From positions 1-64,000 of the forward strand of contig JANQKI010000172.1 of NCBI GenBank assembly GCA_028281165.1: a stretch of 64,000 nucleotides of DNA, in the 5' to 3' direction. Position 1 is the first letter of the stretch. Every line of letters starts with the position of its first letter. The notes under the pieces were generated by a model, which was not told the DNA's origin, did not search any database, and saw only the letters and a list, made by a program, of their open reading frames with translations. Source of the DNA: Opitutaceae bacterium (lineage in GTDB: Bacteria > Verrucomicrobiota > Verrucomicrobiia > Opitutales > Opitutaceae). Made by a program: the position numbers and the translations under genes. Of this stretch, positions 7,726-16,996 are shown one piece after another.

Positions 7726-9267
7726 ATGAACCATCAAACTTTAGCTGTCCTGGATTTCGGGTCCCAGTATACGCAGGTAATAGCGCGTCGCATTCGGGAG
7801 TGCTCGGTCTATTCGAAGATCTACCACTACAAAACCTCAGCCAAGCAGCTAAAGAAAGACGGGGTTGTGGGTGTGATTCTGTCGGGAGGCCCAGAAAGCG
7901 TTTTGGCCAAGGGCTCCCCGCGACCCGACAAGAAGATTTTCGATTTGGGGGTACCTGTCTTGGGAATCTGCTATGGCTTGCAGCTCATTTCTCACATGCT
8001 GGGTGGTAAAGTCGAAAAGAGCCAGGAAAGGGAATATGGTCATGGCCAGCTGAAAATCAGAACTAAGGGGAGCCTCTTCCGTGGACTGCCTTCGACCTTG
8101 CGCGTTTGGAATTCGCATGGCGACCGCTTAGCCAAGATGCCTGCTGGGTTTAAATCTGTCGCCTCCACCGAAAACTCGGATTTTGCCGCGATCGTTAATG
8201 AGAAGAAGCGTATCTTCGGCATACAATTCCATCCTGAGGTCGATCACACCGAGGGCGGTATTAACATTTTGGAGAACTTCCTTCGAAAGATCTGCCGTTG
8301 CAAAGCCGATTGGTCCATGGCCGATTTTGTCCGTGAATCCGTAAAAGGAATACAGGATAAGGTCGGTAAAGACCGCGTTTTGCTAGGACTGAGTGGCGGA
8401 GTAGATTCCTCTGTAGCGGCAGCTTTAATACACAAGGCAGTTGGAAAGCAGCTTACTTGTGTTTTCGTCGATAACGGATTACTCCGTTTGAATGAACGCG
8501 AACTCGTCGTTGATCTTTATAAGCGGCACTTTAGCATGGATGTCCGCGTCGCTAGAGCTGGAGCTAAGTTTCTCAAGCGTCTCAAGGGGGTTTCCGATCC
8601 CGAACGCAAGCGTAAGATTATTGGCAATACATTCGTCGAAGTGTTTCAGAATTCGCTCAAACGGATTGGGCATGCCAAGTTTCTCGCCCAGGGTACGCTG
8701 TATCCGGACGTGATCGAAAGCGTTTCGATTGACGGCAATCCCGCAGCTACCATTAAAAGCCATCACAATGTGGGCGGTTTGCCCAAGAGCATGAAATTCG
8801 AATTGCTGGAGCCTCTTCGGCAGTTGTTTAAAGACGAAGTTCGGGCCTTGGGAGCCGAGCTGGGTCTGCCTAAAGAAGTTGTCTGGCGGCAGCCTTTCCC
8901 GGGACCGGGTCTCGGTGTTCGTGTTATGGGAAGCATTACAAAGTCCAAGCTCGATGTGCTTCGGAAGGCGGATGCTATCCTGCACGAGGAGATGATGGAG
9001 TCCGAGTTGTATTACAAAGTTTGGCAGTCTTTTTGCGTTTTCCTCCCTGTGAAGACGGTTGGCGTGATGGGAGACGAGCGTACTTACGAGAACGTCATCG
9101 CTGTTCGCGTCGTGGAGAGCAGAGATGCAATGACGGCTGACTGGGTTCGGGTTCCCTATGAAGTCTTGCAGCGTGTTTCAAATCGCATCATAAACGAGGT
9201 CCAAGGAGTAAATCGGGTCGTTTACGACATCAGTTCCAAGCCCCCCGGAACAATTGAATGGGAATAG
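7726..9267 (+). CDS. guaA: GMP synthase (glutamine-hydrolysing)
   Basis: GuaA converts XMP to GMP using ATP and glutamine-derived ammonia, the last step of guanine nucleotide synthesis. The N-terminal class I glutamine amidotransferase domain (residues 1-190) has the nucleophile elbow GICYGLQL and the His-Glu pair in [15 protein letters not shown]. The ATP-pyrophosphatase domain has the P-loop [16 protein letters not shown] (about residue 221). The C-terminal dimerisation domain ends [15 protein letters not shown]. The length of 513 residues is normal. It is preceded by about 90 bases with no recognisable riboswitch. Confidence 0.97.
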   Translation: MNHQTLAVLDFGSQYTQVIARRIRECSVYSKIYHYKTSAKQLKKDGVVGVILSGGPESVLAKGSPRPDKKIFDLGVPVLGICYGLQLISHMLGGKVEKSQEREYGHGQLKIRTKGSLFRGLPSTLRVWNSHGDRLAKMPAGFKSVASTENSDFAAIVNEKKRIFGIQFHPEVDHTEGGINILENFLRKICRCKADWSMADFVRESVKGIQDKVGKDRVLLGLSGGVDSSVAAALIHKAVGKQLTCVFVDNGLLRLNERELVVDLYKRHFSMDVRVARAGAKFLKRLKGVSDPERKRKIIGNTFVEVFQNSLKRIGHAKFLAQGTLYPDVIESVSIDGNPAATIKSHHNVGGLPKSMKFELLEPLRQLFKDEVRALGAELGLPKEVVWRQPFPGPGLGVRVMGSITKSKLDVLRKADAILHEEMMESELYYKVWQSFCVFLPVKTVGVMGDERTYENVIAVRVVESRDAMTADWVRVPYEVLQRVSNRIINEVQGVNRVVYDISSKPPGTIEWE

Positions 9268-9293
9268 CTTTCGCACTATCAACATTTCAAATC

Positions 9294-10052
9294 ATGAAAA
9301 ACGCTATCTTCGTTTCGCTGATCTCTACATCTCTTATTTTTGGCGTCTTGCAGTCGGCTTCCGCCGATCAATCGACCGACGATGCCATCGTCGATGCTAC
9401 CATTGAACTGGCTCGTTCGCAATTGGGCGATCTCGAGCGTCTCGATTCAATCGAGAGCATCACTTACAAAGGTTCCTTGTTCTACAGCTCAGGCGATTCG
9501 GGAACAATCGATCTCATCTATCAAAAGCCCATGCATCAGAAACTGATAGCAGTGATCAACGACAGCAAGGAGGTCTCTGCTCTCGACGATACGGAAGGTT
9601 GGATTAGTTACTATAAAGTTGGCCTCGATCAGTCATTGGGAATGGAGATATTTGATCCTGCTCGGGTGCTAATGATGCAAGCCGCTGTTCGGGAGGCTTT
9701 TGGTTTTTATAAACGGCCTACACATCGAGGTGGCCGCGTAACCTATGATGGTCGAGAAAAGGTTAAAGATGTCGACTGCGTGGTCCTCATCTATCACCAC
9801 GGTGAAGGGATTGGCTATATTCGCTATTTTGATGCCGCTACTGGCAAGCTCATGAAGACAGTCGATGCCAATGGAGTCGAGTACTATGAGGAGGGTGAGA
9901 TCATGGTGGAAGGCGTGCGCTTTCCCAAGAAATTGGTGACAACGTTTTCAACGGCTGTAGGACCGCAAACCATGGAGTTTACCTACTCGAAAATCACGCT
10001 CGACAAGAAGCACGACGCATCGATTTTCGAACTGCCATCCCTTGTGGATTAG
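9294..10052 (+). CDS. Exported LolA-like outer-membrane lipoprotein-sorting-type protein
   Basis: ATG 9294 gives a good signal peptide (MKNAIFVSLISTSLIFGVLQSASA, cut after about residue 23). The in-frame ATG at 9258 would overlap guaA and bury it. The mature ~229 residues consist of alternating beta strands: a KGSLFYSSGDSGTIDLIY strand pair, the YDGREKVKDVDCVVL segment, and a DAATGKLMKTVDANG turn. This is the half-barrel pattern of LolA/LolB-type or DUF lipid-carrier proteins. The family call is inference from pattern. It stands alone between guaA and a terminator. Confidence 0.6.
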   Translation: MKNAIFVSLISTSLIFGVLQSASADQSTDDAIVDATIELARSQLGDLERLDSIESITYKGSLFYSSGDSGTIDLIYQKPMHQKLIAVINDSKEVSALDDTEGWISYYKVGLDQSLGMEIFDPARVLMMQAAVREAFGFYKRPTHRGGRVTYDGREKVKDVDCVVLIYHHGEGIGYIRYFDAATGKLMKTVDANGVEYYEEGEIMVEGVRFPKKLVTTFSTAVGPQTMEFTYSKITLDKKHDASIFELPSLVD

Positions 10053-10094
10053 AAAGATCAGTTCCACTTTTAGATCTTTTGTTCAACTTTAAAG

Positions 10095-10118
10095 GCCGGG
10101 TATTCAACCCGGCTTTTT
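10095..10118 (+). terminator. Intrinsic terminator after the LolA-like gene
   Basis: A 7-bp GC-rich stem (GCCGGGT/ACCCGGC) with a 5-base loop is followed by TTTTTAT. It lies 42 bases past the preceding stop codon and before hisD, so the histidine genes probably have their own promoter in the following 40 bases. Confidence 0.85.
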
Positions 10119-10157
10119 ATCTTTGCCATCCCAACACCCATAACCCTTAGTGGCGCC

Positions 10158-11447
10158 ATGGCGCATTTGGTATATCGATCGAAGAGCTTTTGGTCAAAGC
10201 TCGGTCAGTTCTGCGAGACGGCTCAGGTCTCGCAGGCCATTATCGATTCTGTTGCCAAGGTTCTTGCTGATGTTCGTTCTAAGGGCGATAAGGCGATTTC
10301 GGATACGCTTAAGCGACTTGATGGCGTAAGGTTAAAGCCTTCTCAATTCCGCATCGCCGAGCAGGAAATGCGTGCGGCTATAAAGGCGTTATCCAAAGAG
10401 AATGTTTCGGCTATAAAGGAATCGGTGGCATCGGTAACCGAATATCATCGCCACGCTTTGCCAAAGTCGTGGACTGCTCGAAATGCTCACGGAGCAACGA
10501 TAGGAGAACGTTTCCATCCCATCGAAAGAGTCGGGCTCTACATACCGGCAGACTTGGTGTCGACCGTTGTCATGACCGCTTCTCTCGCGAAGCTGGCTGG
10601 GGTTCCCGAAATCGTGGCCTTCACTCCCTGTTCGAAAGAAGGTATTGTAAATTCGGGTACGCTGGCAGCGATGAAATTAGCAGGGGTAACGGAAGCTTAT
10701 CGCGTCGCCGGAGTGCCTGCCATTGCCGCTATGGCTTATGGCACAGAAACCATAAAGCCTGTATTGAAAGTTTATGGACCAGGTAGCGCCTACACTGTTG
10801 AAGCCAAGCGACAGGTCTACGGGACAGTCGGGGTTGATCTTTTGCCTGGGCCTAGCGAGCTGATGGTCATTGTCGACAGTTCTGCCAATCCAAGTTTTGT
10901 CGCGTCTGATCTTCTCGCTCAAGCCGAGCATGGCACTGGCAGAGAAAAGATCTATTTGATCTCGCTTTCCAGCGAAACAGCCAAAGCCATAAAATCAGAG
11001 ATTCGCCTTCAACTGAAGTCACTCACTCGCAGAGATGCGATCAATACGGTGCTGAAAGACGGATTCGTATCGATACAAGTCCAGTCCTATGAGCAAGCGG
11101 CGGAGGTAGCCAATTTTGTCGCTCCGGAGCATTTGGAGTTGGAAGTCGAGAGTTCGAAATTCAATCTGCTGCTGAAGCGGATCCGTACCGCCGGGGCCAT
11201 TATGCAAGGAGGCTGGACGGCTACTGCACTAGGCGATTTTGTGGCGGGTCCGAGTCACGAGCTTCCTACTGGGCGATCGGGACGTTACTTCAGCGGGTTG
11301 CAGATCAGCGATTTCTTGCGGCGTTCGAGTCTGATTCGGTATTCCAAAAAAGCTCTTGAAAGAGCTGCTCCTGTTGTCGAGTCCTTTGCCCGTATGGAAA
11401 AGCTTGACGGGCATGGGCGTTCTGTTTCTATCCGGCTCGAAAAATAG
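10158..11447 (+). CDS. hisD: Histidinol dehydrogenase
   Basis: HisD oxidises L-histidinol to histidine in two NAD-dependent steps, using zinc. The 429-residue length is typical. Visible family segments are ERVGLYIPADLVSTVVMTA, KVYGPGSAYTVEAKRQVYG, the signature around LLPGPSELMVIVD (about residue 233), LLAQAEHGTGREK with zinc-ligand residues, and FVAPEHLELEV. It starts a four-gene histidine run and is followed 9 bases later by hisC, with a GGAGGGAAGG ribosome binding site between them. Confidence 0.96.
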   Translation: MAHLVYRSKSFWSKLGQFCETAQVSQAIIDSVAKVLADVRSKGDKAISDTLKRLDGVRLKPSQFRIAEQEMRAAIKALSKENVSAIKESVASVTEYHRHALPKSWTARNAHGATIGERFHPIERVGLYIPADLVSTVVMTASLAKLAGVPEIVAFTPCSKEGIVNSGTLAAMKLAGVTEAYRVAGVPAIAAMAYGTETIKPVLKVYGPGSAYTVEAKRQVYGTVGVDLLPGPSELMVIVDSSANPSFVASDLLAQAEHGTGREKIYLISLSSETAKAIKSEIRLQLKSLTRRDAINTVLKDGFVSIQVQSYEQAAEVANFVAPEHLELEVESSKFNLLLKRIRTAGAIMQGGWTATALGDFVAGPSHELPTGRSGRYFSGLQISDFLRRSSLIRYSKKALERAAPVVESFARMEKLDGHGRSVSIRLEK

Positions 11448-11456
11448 GAGGGAAGG

Positions 11457-12554
11457 ATGTCAGAACGAAAACCAGTTTCTGAATACGCGCAGCCGCATAT
11501 TCAGACATTGCGCGCCTACACGCCAGGCTTTCAGCCAAAGGAATCGGGTTGGATCAAGCTGAACACGAACGAGAATCCGTATCCGCCTAGCCCAAAAGTA
11601 GAAGAGGCCCTAAAGGATGCTGTCGGACCGTCTTTGCGCTTGTACCCGGATCCCACCAGCGCAGCTTTAAGAGAGGCCGTTGCCAGAATTAATGGTGTCG
11701 ATAGCTCCTGCGCGTTCATTGGGAATGGCTCGGACGATATTCTGAATTTACTGACTAGAGCCTTTTCAGATTCTGCCAGGTTCGCCGGCTATACCTTTCC
11801 AAGCTATTCGCTGTATCCAGTTTTATGTGGCATCCAAAATTCTGGAATCGTCGAGATCCCCTTTGGTCGCTCCATGGTTTTGCCTCTAGAGCCGTTGCTC
11901 GATTGCGATGCCCGTATTCTATTTTTCACGTCGCCCAATGCGCCTACCGGTGTCGGGTTTTCCAATGACGATCTTCGGACTCTGGTGGCTGGATTCGATG
12001 GGATAGTGGTTATCGATGAAGCTTACGCGGATTTCGCTAAGGAAACTGCTGTCGAGCTTCTTTCTGATTTCGATAACCTAGTGATAACTAGAACCTTCTC
12101 AAAGTCCTACTCCCTGGCTGGCATGCGGATCGGATACGCTTTGACTCACCCAGATGTAGTTGAAGTTCTGGATAAAGTGCGTGATAGCTACAACGTGGGT
12201 CGCTTAGCCCAAGTCGCTGGTTTAGCGGCAGTAGCTGATCAAAGTTACCTCAAGGCTATTGTTGGTAAGATTAAACAAACACGTGATCACTACGTTCAAG
12301 AACTGCGCGATTTAGGATGGTTCGTTTACGATTCCCAAGCTAACCTGATTTTTGCCGAGCCTAAAGACGCCAAAGGCTATTCTGGGCCTGAGGTGGCCCA
12401 ATCGCTTTTCGAATTCCTGAAATCGGAGAAGATACTGGTGCGCTACTTTGCAGGACACGCCTTGACTGATACTTTTCTGCGTATCAGTGTGGGAGACGAT
12501 GATCAAATGCTCGCCTTGAGCGAATCCATACAAAAATGGCTGAAGAACGAATAG
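11457..12554 (+). CDS. hisC: Histidinol-phosphate aminotransferase
   Basis: HisC transfers an amino group from glutamate to imidazole acetol phosphate, a PLP-dependent step in histidine synthesis. The 365-residue protein has the N-terminal [14 protein letters not shown] substrate loop, the [10 protein letters not shown] segment, the DEAYADF aspartate that holds the PLP pyridine nitrogen, and the PLP lysine in [16 protein letters not shown] (about residue 220). Its 3' end overlaps hisB by 19 bases, pointing to coupled translation. Confidence 0.95.
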   Translation: MSERKPVSEYAQPHIQTLRAYTPGFQPKESGWIKLNTNENPYPPSPKVEEALKDAVGPSLRLYPDPTSAALREAVARINGVDSSCAFIGNGSDDILNLLTRAFSDSARFAGYTFPSYSLYPVLCGIQNSGIVEIPFGRSMVLPLEPLLDCDARILFFTSPNAPTGVGFSNDDLRTLVAGFDGIVVIDEAYADFAKETAVELLSDFDNLVITRTFSKSYSLAGMRIGYALTHPDVVEVLDKVRDSYNVGRLAQVAGLAAVADQSYLKAIVGKIKQTRDHYVQELRDLGWFVYDSQANLIFAEPKDAKGYSGPEVAQSLFEFLKSEKILVRYFAGHALTDTFLRISVGDDDQMLALSESIQKWLKNE

Positions 12555-13132
12555 CGTCTGTTGAGCGTAATACTAAGGAAACCAAGATCAAAGCTACCTT
12601 GAAAGTAGACGGATCGGGTAATTCAAATATCGATACGGGTGTTCCATTCTTGGATCATATGCTCACTCTTTTCTCTAGTCATGGATTGTTCGATCTCGAT
12701 ATCAAAGCCGAAGGGGACGTGGAGGTGGACTACCATCACACGGTTGAAGATGTTGGCATCGTTTTGGGAGACCTTTTCAAAAAAGCGCTGGGCGATAAAA
12801 AAGGAATCACTCGTTATGGTTTCTTTATTCTTCCAATGGACGAGTGCCTTTGCCGCGTAGCGATCGATTTAGGAAACCGACCTTATTTGGCGTACGATGT
12901 AGAAGCCCCAACCTCTTATGTGCGGGACTTCAATATAACGCTTATCAAGGAATTTTGTCGGGCTTTTTCCAATACGCTTGGAGCTAATCTGCATGTGAAA
13001 CTTGAATACGGAGAAGAACCCCACCATGTGGTCGAATCGATTTTCAAGTGCTTGGCTCGGGCAGTGGATGCCGCGTCGCGAATCGATGGCCGCCTGCAGG
13101 GGCGTCTTCCTTCAACCAAGGGAATGTTGTAG
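12536..13132 (+). CDS. hisB: Imidazoleglycerol-phosphate dehydratase
   Basis: HisB dehydrates imidazole glycerol phosphate. The 198-residue monofunctional enzyme has the metal-binding repeats expected: [28 protein letters not shown], and in the second half [18 protein letters not shown]. The fused phosphatase domain of enterobacterial HisB is absent. The start overlaps the end of hisC by 19 bases; the alternative downstream ATG codons would delete the first strand. The next gene, hisH, is separated by 84 bases of repeat-like DNA. Confidence 0.96.
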   Translation: MAEERIASVERNTKETKIKATLKVDGSGNSNIDTGVPFLDHMLTLFSSHGLFDLDIKAEGDVEVDYHHTVEDVGIVLGDLFKKALGDKKGITRYGFFILPMDECLCRVAIDLGNRPYLAYDVEAPTSYVRDFNITLIKEFCRAFSNTLGANLHVKLEYGEEPHHVVESIFKCLARAVDAASRIDGRLQGRLPSTKGML

Positions 13133-13151
13133 GGCTTTGCCCATTGCATTC

Positions 13152-13216
13152 GGTTTTAGGTTCTAGGTATTAGGCTTGCTGATGACCAAATACCTCACAC
13201 CCAATACCAATTACCA
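13152..13216. repeat. Short GGTATT/AATACC inverted repeat cluster before hisH
   Basis: The left side carries repeated TAGGTTCTAGGTATTAGG-type units on the plus strand. The right side carries AAATACCTCACACCCAATACC-type units, which are the same GGTATTxGG pattern on the opposite strand. AGGTATT and AATACCT can pair across about 17 bases. The repeat runs up to the hisH start codon, where I see no Shine-Dalgarno sequence. It may be an interspersed short repeat or a folding leader; I cannot see other copies in the window. Confidence 0.45.
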
Positions 13217-13834
13217 ATGAAAGACATCGCTATCATAAACTATGGGATGGGCAACCTTCGCAGCGTAGAAAACGCGCTGCTGAAGCTTGGGGCTGCACCA
13301 AGGATCGTTACCGACCCGGACTCTGTGGGCGAAGCTGCTGGTCTTCTGCTTCCCGGAGTGGGAGCCTTGCAGGATTGTGTCGATGGTTTAAAATCGGCGG
13401 GCTTTGACGATTTTATTCGCGGCTGGTTAGGCGAAAAGCGACCTTTCATGGGCGTATGTTTAGGGCTGCAAGCGTTGTTCGAACGATCTGAAGAGCGCGA
13501 CGTGAAGGGATTGGGAATCTTTCCTGGTCAGGTGAAGCGTTTCGTTTCCAGGCCTGGTTTGAAGATTCCGCACATGGGTTGGAATCTCGCGACTCTATTG
13601 CAAACTGGATCGACGTTTTGGAAAGATCTCAGTCCAGCTGATGATCGTTTCTATTTCGTGCATAGCTTTTACGCGCAGCCTGAGGATCCTGCGTTGATTC
13701 TCACGTCCACCGATTACGACATCACTTTCACCAGCGCGATAGCGACTGATAATGTTTTGGCCTGCCAATTCCACCCAGAGAAAAGCCAGTCGCAAGGGCT
13801 GCAGCTATATTCGAATTTCCTCGATAGCTGTTAA
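13217..13834 (+). CDS. hisH: Imidazole glycerol phosphate synthase, glutamine amidotransferase subunit
   Basis: HisH hydrolyses glutamine and passes ammonia to HisF in the IGP synthase complex. The 205-residue class I amidotransferase has the N-terminal NYGMGNLRSVENAL, the cysteine nucleophile in FMGVCLGLQALFERSEE (about residue 79), and the catalytic His-Glu pair in ACQFHPEKSQ. Its partners hisF and hisA are not downstream; citrate synthase follows after 157 bases, so the rest of the pathway is elsewhere. Confidence 0.95.
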   Translation: MKDIAIINYGMGNLRSVENALLKLGAAPRIVTDPDSVGEAAGLLLPGVGALQDCVDGLKSAGFDDFIRGWLGEKRPFMGVCLGLQALFERSEERDVKGLGIFPGQVKRFVSRPGLKIPHMGWNLATLLQTGSTFWKDLSPADDRFYFVHSFYAQPEDPALILTSTDYDITFTSAIATDNVLACQFHPEKSQSQGLQLYSNFLDSC

Positions 13835-13991
13835 TAAGCAGTTCTGCTGCAGGCCCAAAGACGACCTTATATTCTCATTCGCCTGACCCGGCGCTTTACT
13901 TATTGATGCTGAGATCTTAATAGCTACGGTTTAATCAATTAGATTCTCTTTCGTTCGCTATCTGAATGATGAGATCGACCAGACTAGAGAA

Positions 13992-15290
13992 ATGAGTAAC
14001 GCCGCTATCCTTAAAATCGGAGAAAAAGAAATTTCGCTGCCCATCATCGAAGGCACCGCTGACGAAAAAGCCGTCAATATCGGCGCGTTACGAAAGGAGA
14101 CAGGCTTCATTTCCTATGACGATGGTTTTGGAAACACCGGTTCTTGCCAAAGCGACATAACCTTCATTGACGGAGACAAAGGCATCCTGCGGTATCGTGG
14201 CATTCCCATCGAGCAGCTCGCGGAGCAATCTAGTTTTTTAGAGACGGCCTATCTGATTATCTACGGAGATTTGCCAACTGCGGCCCAGTACCAGGATTTC
14301 TCCAATCGGATTCGAAACAACGCGATGATCGACGAGAGAATGCATCTCATCTTCGAGGGCTACCCTAGTGATGCCCATCCCATGGCCATGCTCTCGGCGA
14401 TGATGAATTCTCTCGGTTGTTACGATCCCCATCTTGCTACTAACAATCGGGCTCAAGATTTAGCGAATTTCGATGAAGCTGCTGCGTTTGCCATTTCAAA
14501 AGTGAGAACAGTTGCTGCCGCTTCCTACCGGATGAGTCGGGGACTGCCCATTAATTATCCGAAGCGACAACTTCGTTATGCGGAAAATTTTCTGCACATG
14601 ATGTTTTCCTATCCTTACGATGATTACGAACCTATCCCCGAAGTCGTCAATGCGCTCAACCTTATGCTGCTGCTGCATGCTGATCATGAGCAAAACTGCA
14701 GTACTTCGACGGTGAGAATGGTCGGCTCGGGAGGAGCGAATCTTTTCGCTTCAATTTCTTCCGGCATTACAGCTCTTTGGGGGCCTTTGCACGGTGGGGC
14801 AAATATGGCGGTCATCGAAATGCTGGAAGAAATTCATGCAGATGGAGATGACGGATCCCGTTTTATTGAAGACGCCAAGAGTGGTAAGAGCGGCAAGCGA
14901 CTCATGGGTTTTGGCCACCGCGTTTACAAGAACTTCGACCCTCGAGCGAAGATTATTGGAGCTGCCTGCGATGACTTGCTAAACAAGCTCGGCATTTCCG
15001 ACCCATGTCTCGATATCGCTCGGAAACTTGAGCAGGAGGCTCTAGCGGACGAGTATTTTGTCGAGCGGAAACTCTACCCTAATGTTGATTTCTACAGTGG
15101 GATCATGATGAGAGCCATTGGCATTCCGGTGAACATGTTCACCGTGATGTTTGCTATTGGTCGCATGCCGGGCTGGCTAGCGAACTGGAAAGAAGTGGCG
15201 AGCAATCCGAAAACCAGGATCAGTCGGCCCCGTCAAATTTATCAAGGCCACGTTTTGCGAGACTATGTGCCTGTAGAGGAACGTGGTTAG
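13992..15290 (+). CDS. gltA: Citrate synthase
   Basis: This enzyme condenses oxaloacetate and acetyl-CoA at the entry of the TCA cycle. The 432-residue size is that of the type II, E. coli-like enzymes. Catalytic segments are [48 protein letters not shown] and the catalytic Asp in [10 protein letters not shown]. It is a single-gene unit: a 157-base gap precedes it, and a convergent gene begins on the other strand 68 bases after its stop. Confidence 0.96.
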   Translation: MSNAAILKIGEKEISLPIIEGTADEKAVNIGALRKETGFISYDDGFGNTGSCQSDITFIDGDKGILRYRGIPIEQLAEQSSFLETAYLIIYGDLPTAAQYQDFSNRIRNNAMIDERMHLIFEGYPSDAHPMAMLSAMMNSLGCYDPHLATNNRAQDLANFDEAAAFAISKVRTVAAASYRMSRGLPINYPKRQLRYAENFLHMMFSYPYDDYEPIPEVVNALNLMLLLHADHEQNCSTSTVRMVGSGGANLFASISSGITALWGPLHGGANMAVIEMLEEIHADGDDGSRFIEDAKSGKSGKRLMGFGHRVYKNFDPRAKIIGAACDDLLNKLGISDPCLDIARKLEQEALADEYFVERKLYPNVDFYSGIMMRAIGIPVNMFTVMFAIGRMPGWLANWKEVASNPKTRISRPRQIYQGHVLRDYVPVEERG

Positions 15291-15358
15291 TCCATCGCGA
15301 GGTGTACATTGATCGCGAGATCAACGACTTTCTTCTTTCAATGACCTCACGATCATTG

Positions 15359-16099
15359 CTACTGCTTCTCAGATTTTTCTGGCTCGGCTCCATGAACGAG
15401 CGCCTCGAACTCCAGCCCAGTAAGTCTCATCGTTCCGCTTAGAAGCCTCCAGAGGGCGATTACCATTAGAATCATGGTCGGAACTACAATTACGATCCAG
15501 GACAGGCCTGTCATTTTCCCTATCTGTTCGTTGAACTCCTGAGTTCCGCCAGGGCTTGTAACAATGGCTTTCGCTAAAACGAAGTTTAGAATCGCGCTTA
15601 AAGCGAAAGACGCGACCAATATGTAGGTTGAAACGTTGAGAAGTCTCTCAAAAGCTTCTCGATTGTTCCTCGCTGCAAGCTCCTGCTCGATACGAGCAAC
15701 ATTGAGAATCTGGTCGTTATAGAGGAAGAGCTTAACCAGAGGATTGGACGAACGCATGCTGCCAAAAATGCAGATGCCGATCAGGGCCGGGAAGGCCGCC
15801 TCTTTTACTGCGATCCAAATCCCATCGAGCTCCAAGATTCCGATCACGCCTGTGGCCAGCACGTGTGAAAAACCGAGTATCGAAAGCACATTGAATATTC
15901 GACGAACGATGTAGTCGTAGATTCCATACCCAAGAGGAAAACCGAGCGCGACAATCAATATTGCGGTTGGGTCGATAACGTTCTCCCCCAGTTTTTTCTC
16001 TATAAGCGGACTCAGCTTTGTCAGAATCAGAATAGGTAGGATGAGATTGAATAGGAGATTGAGAATCAGACTTTCGCGCTTTGGTGGCTGTTCTGGCAT
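15359..16099 (-). CDS. VC0807-like multi-span membrane protein
   Basis: The 246-residue product has about six hydrophobic segments. The N-terminus (LILNLLFNLILPILILTKLS) and the FPLGYGIYDYIVRR segment look like the VC0807 family of uncharacterised inner-membrane proteins, which I recognise only by pattern. A cytoplasmic region around residues 125-155 is charged and helical (RIEQELAARNNREAFERLL). There is no catalytic signature. It is convergent with citrate synthase. Its upstream side faces the 16183-16489 element, which starts 83 bases from its start codon. Confidence 0.65.
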   Translation of the reverse strand: MPEQPPKRESLILNLLFNLILPILILTKLSPLIEKKLGENVIDPTAILIVALGFPLGYGIYDYIVRRIFNVLSILGFSHVLATGVIGILELDGIWIAVKEAAFPALIGICIFGSMRSSNPLVKLFLYNDQILNVARIEQELAARNNREAFERLLNVSTYILVASFALSAILNFVLAKAIVTSPGGTQEFNEQIGKMTGLSWIVIVVPTMILMVIALWRLLSGTMRLTGLEFEALVHGAEPEKSEKQ

Positions 16100-16182
16100 A
16101 TGTGTTTTCTACTATTGTCTTCCTATCGGGATTTCCGCACTCTTCCTTAAACGAATCGACCCGGACACCCAACTCCTTATGT

Positions 16183-16209
16183 TTAGAACCTATCCCAAAA
16201 CCCATCTTG
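16183..16209 (+). repeat. Left terminal inverted repeat of the MITE-like element
   Basis: These 27 bases are the exact reverse complement of 16463-16489. The following six bases (16210-16215) can still pair with 16458-16462 with one wobble. Confidence 0.9.
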
Positions 16210-16215
16210 AGTACC

Positions 16216-16319
16216 GTTGCGAGCGAAATCCTCTGCTGCAAGGCTGCTTTGGCTACGGGTATGCCTGTAGGCCTATCCTCGCCAAGGCGAACGTAGCTGT
16301 AGAGGATTTCGCTCGCAAC
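16216..16319. repeat. First internal hairpin of the MITE-like element
   Basis: The 19 bases at 16216-16234 (GTTGCGAGCGAAATCCTCT) are the exact reverse complement of 16301-16319. CTACG at 16253-16257 and CGTAG at 16292-16296 can pair further inside. Confidence 0.85.
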
Positions 16320-16327
16320 CCTTTGGG

Positions 16328-16457
16328 GCTGAGGCTCTTTTGGCTTGGAGCTGCGTTCGGCTTGAAAACTACCGAGGCCGTAGGCCGACACCCCGCCAAT
16401 ACCGTCAGGTATTCGCTTTTCAAGCACGCCTTGCTCCAAACCAAAACAGATCTCAGC
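16328..16457. repeat. Second internal hairpin of the MITE-like element
   Basis: 16338-16368 and 16417-16446 are imperfect reverse complements, sharing TTTTGG, TTGGAG and CTTGAAAA blocks. GCTGAG at 16328 and CTCAGC at 16452 close the base. Confidence 0.75.
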
Positions 16458-16462
16458 GGTGC

Positions 16463-16489
16463 CAAGATGGGTTTTGGGATAGGTTCTAA
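16463..16489 (-). repeat. Right terminal inverted repeat of the MITE-like element
   Basis: Exact reverse complement of 16183-16209. It ends 87 bases before the acpS start codon. Confidence 0.9.
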
Positions 16490-16576
16490 TTCAAATTTAA
16501 TCTTTGGCGTCAATATCCAACGGCTATTTGGCGGAATCCTTGAATGGACTCTAATGTCAAAGATGCTCTCTAGCTT

Positions 16577-16993
16577 ATGCCTTTCGATATAAATCTTCCT
16601 GCCTATGGTTCTGTTATCGGTATTGGAGTTGATATAGTGGACGTCGGTCGTATCAAAGATTTGCATGATCGACAAGGGGCGCGCTTCATTGATCGCGTTT
16701 ATACCGAAACGGAAAAGGCTTATTGCCTAGGTATGCGTTTTCCTCATACGCACTTGGCAGCTCGTTTCGCGGCTAAGGAAGCGATTTCTAAAGCCTTCAG
16801 TACGGGTATCGGAGAACATCTCAATTGGAAATCGATGGGAGTAGTTTTGGGTGAGCGAGGGCAGCCATCGGTGGAACTGGACGAAAAGGGCAACAGGCTG
16901 TTAAAGGCTTTAGGGGCATCTTCCGTCTTGCTCAGTCTTTCTCACACGGATACGACGGCGATCGCCTTTGCGGCCCTGGTAGGAGACAGTTAA
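16577..16993 (+). CDS. acpS: Holo-[acyl-carrier-protein] synthase
   Basis: AcpS attaches 4'-phosphopantetheine from CoA to acyl carrier protein. The 138-residue protein has both family signatures: the metal-binding Asp in GIGVDIVDVGRIKDL (about residue 19) and the RFAAKEAISKAF motif. The C-terminal LLSLSHTDTTAIAFAAL strand is also typical. The first ~14 residues (MPFDINLPAYGSVI) are a slight extension; no better start follows. It is 3 bases before nnr, and the acpS-nnr pairing is widespread. Confidence 0.95.
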   Translation: MPFDINLPAYGSVIGIGVDIVDVGRIKDLHDRQGARFIDRVYTETEKAYCLGMRFPHTHLAARFAAKEAISKAFSTGIGEHLNWKSMGVVLGERGQPSVELDEKGNRLLKALGASSVLLSLSHTDTTAIAFAALVGDS

Positions 16994-16996
16994 ATC

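Larger units (their letters stand above)
16183..16489. mobile_element. MITE-like element, 307 bp, perfect 27-bp terminal inverted repeats
   Basis: The outermost 27 bases at each end are exact reverse complements, starting TTAGAACCTATCCC. A TA dinucleotide flanks the inner part of each end, which would fit TA-target duplication, but this is not proven. Inside, two further hairpins fill almost the whole length: 16216-16319 (perfect 19-bp arms) and 16328-16457 (imperfect ~30-bp arms plus GCTGAG/CTCAGC). No transposase is encoded. The fold would be a closing stem with two arms. The structure fits a non-autonomous element moved by a transposase elsewhere, or a structured interspersed repeat. Confidence 0.8.
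16100..16576. other. 477-base intergenic region dominated by a MITE-like element
   Basis: This divergent region between the VC0807-like gene and acpS contains the 307-bp inverted-repeat element (16183-16489). That leaves 83 bases for the minus-strand promoter and 87 bases for the acpS promoter. A long minus-strand open frame crosses the element, but it follows the palindromes and has no homology I recognise. Confidence 0.8.

Noticed and set aside
16253-16675. A 140-codon minus-strand frame crossing the MITE-like element and the start of acpS
   Set aside because: It follows inverted repeats and runs antisense into acpS; there is no recognisable domain or ribosome binding site.
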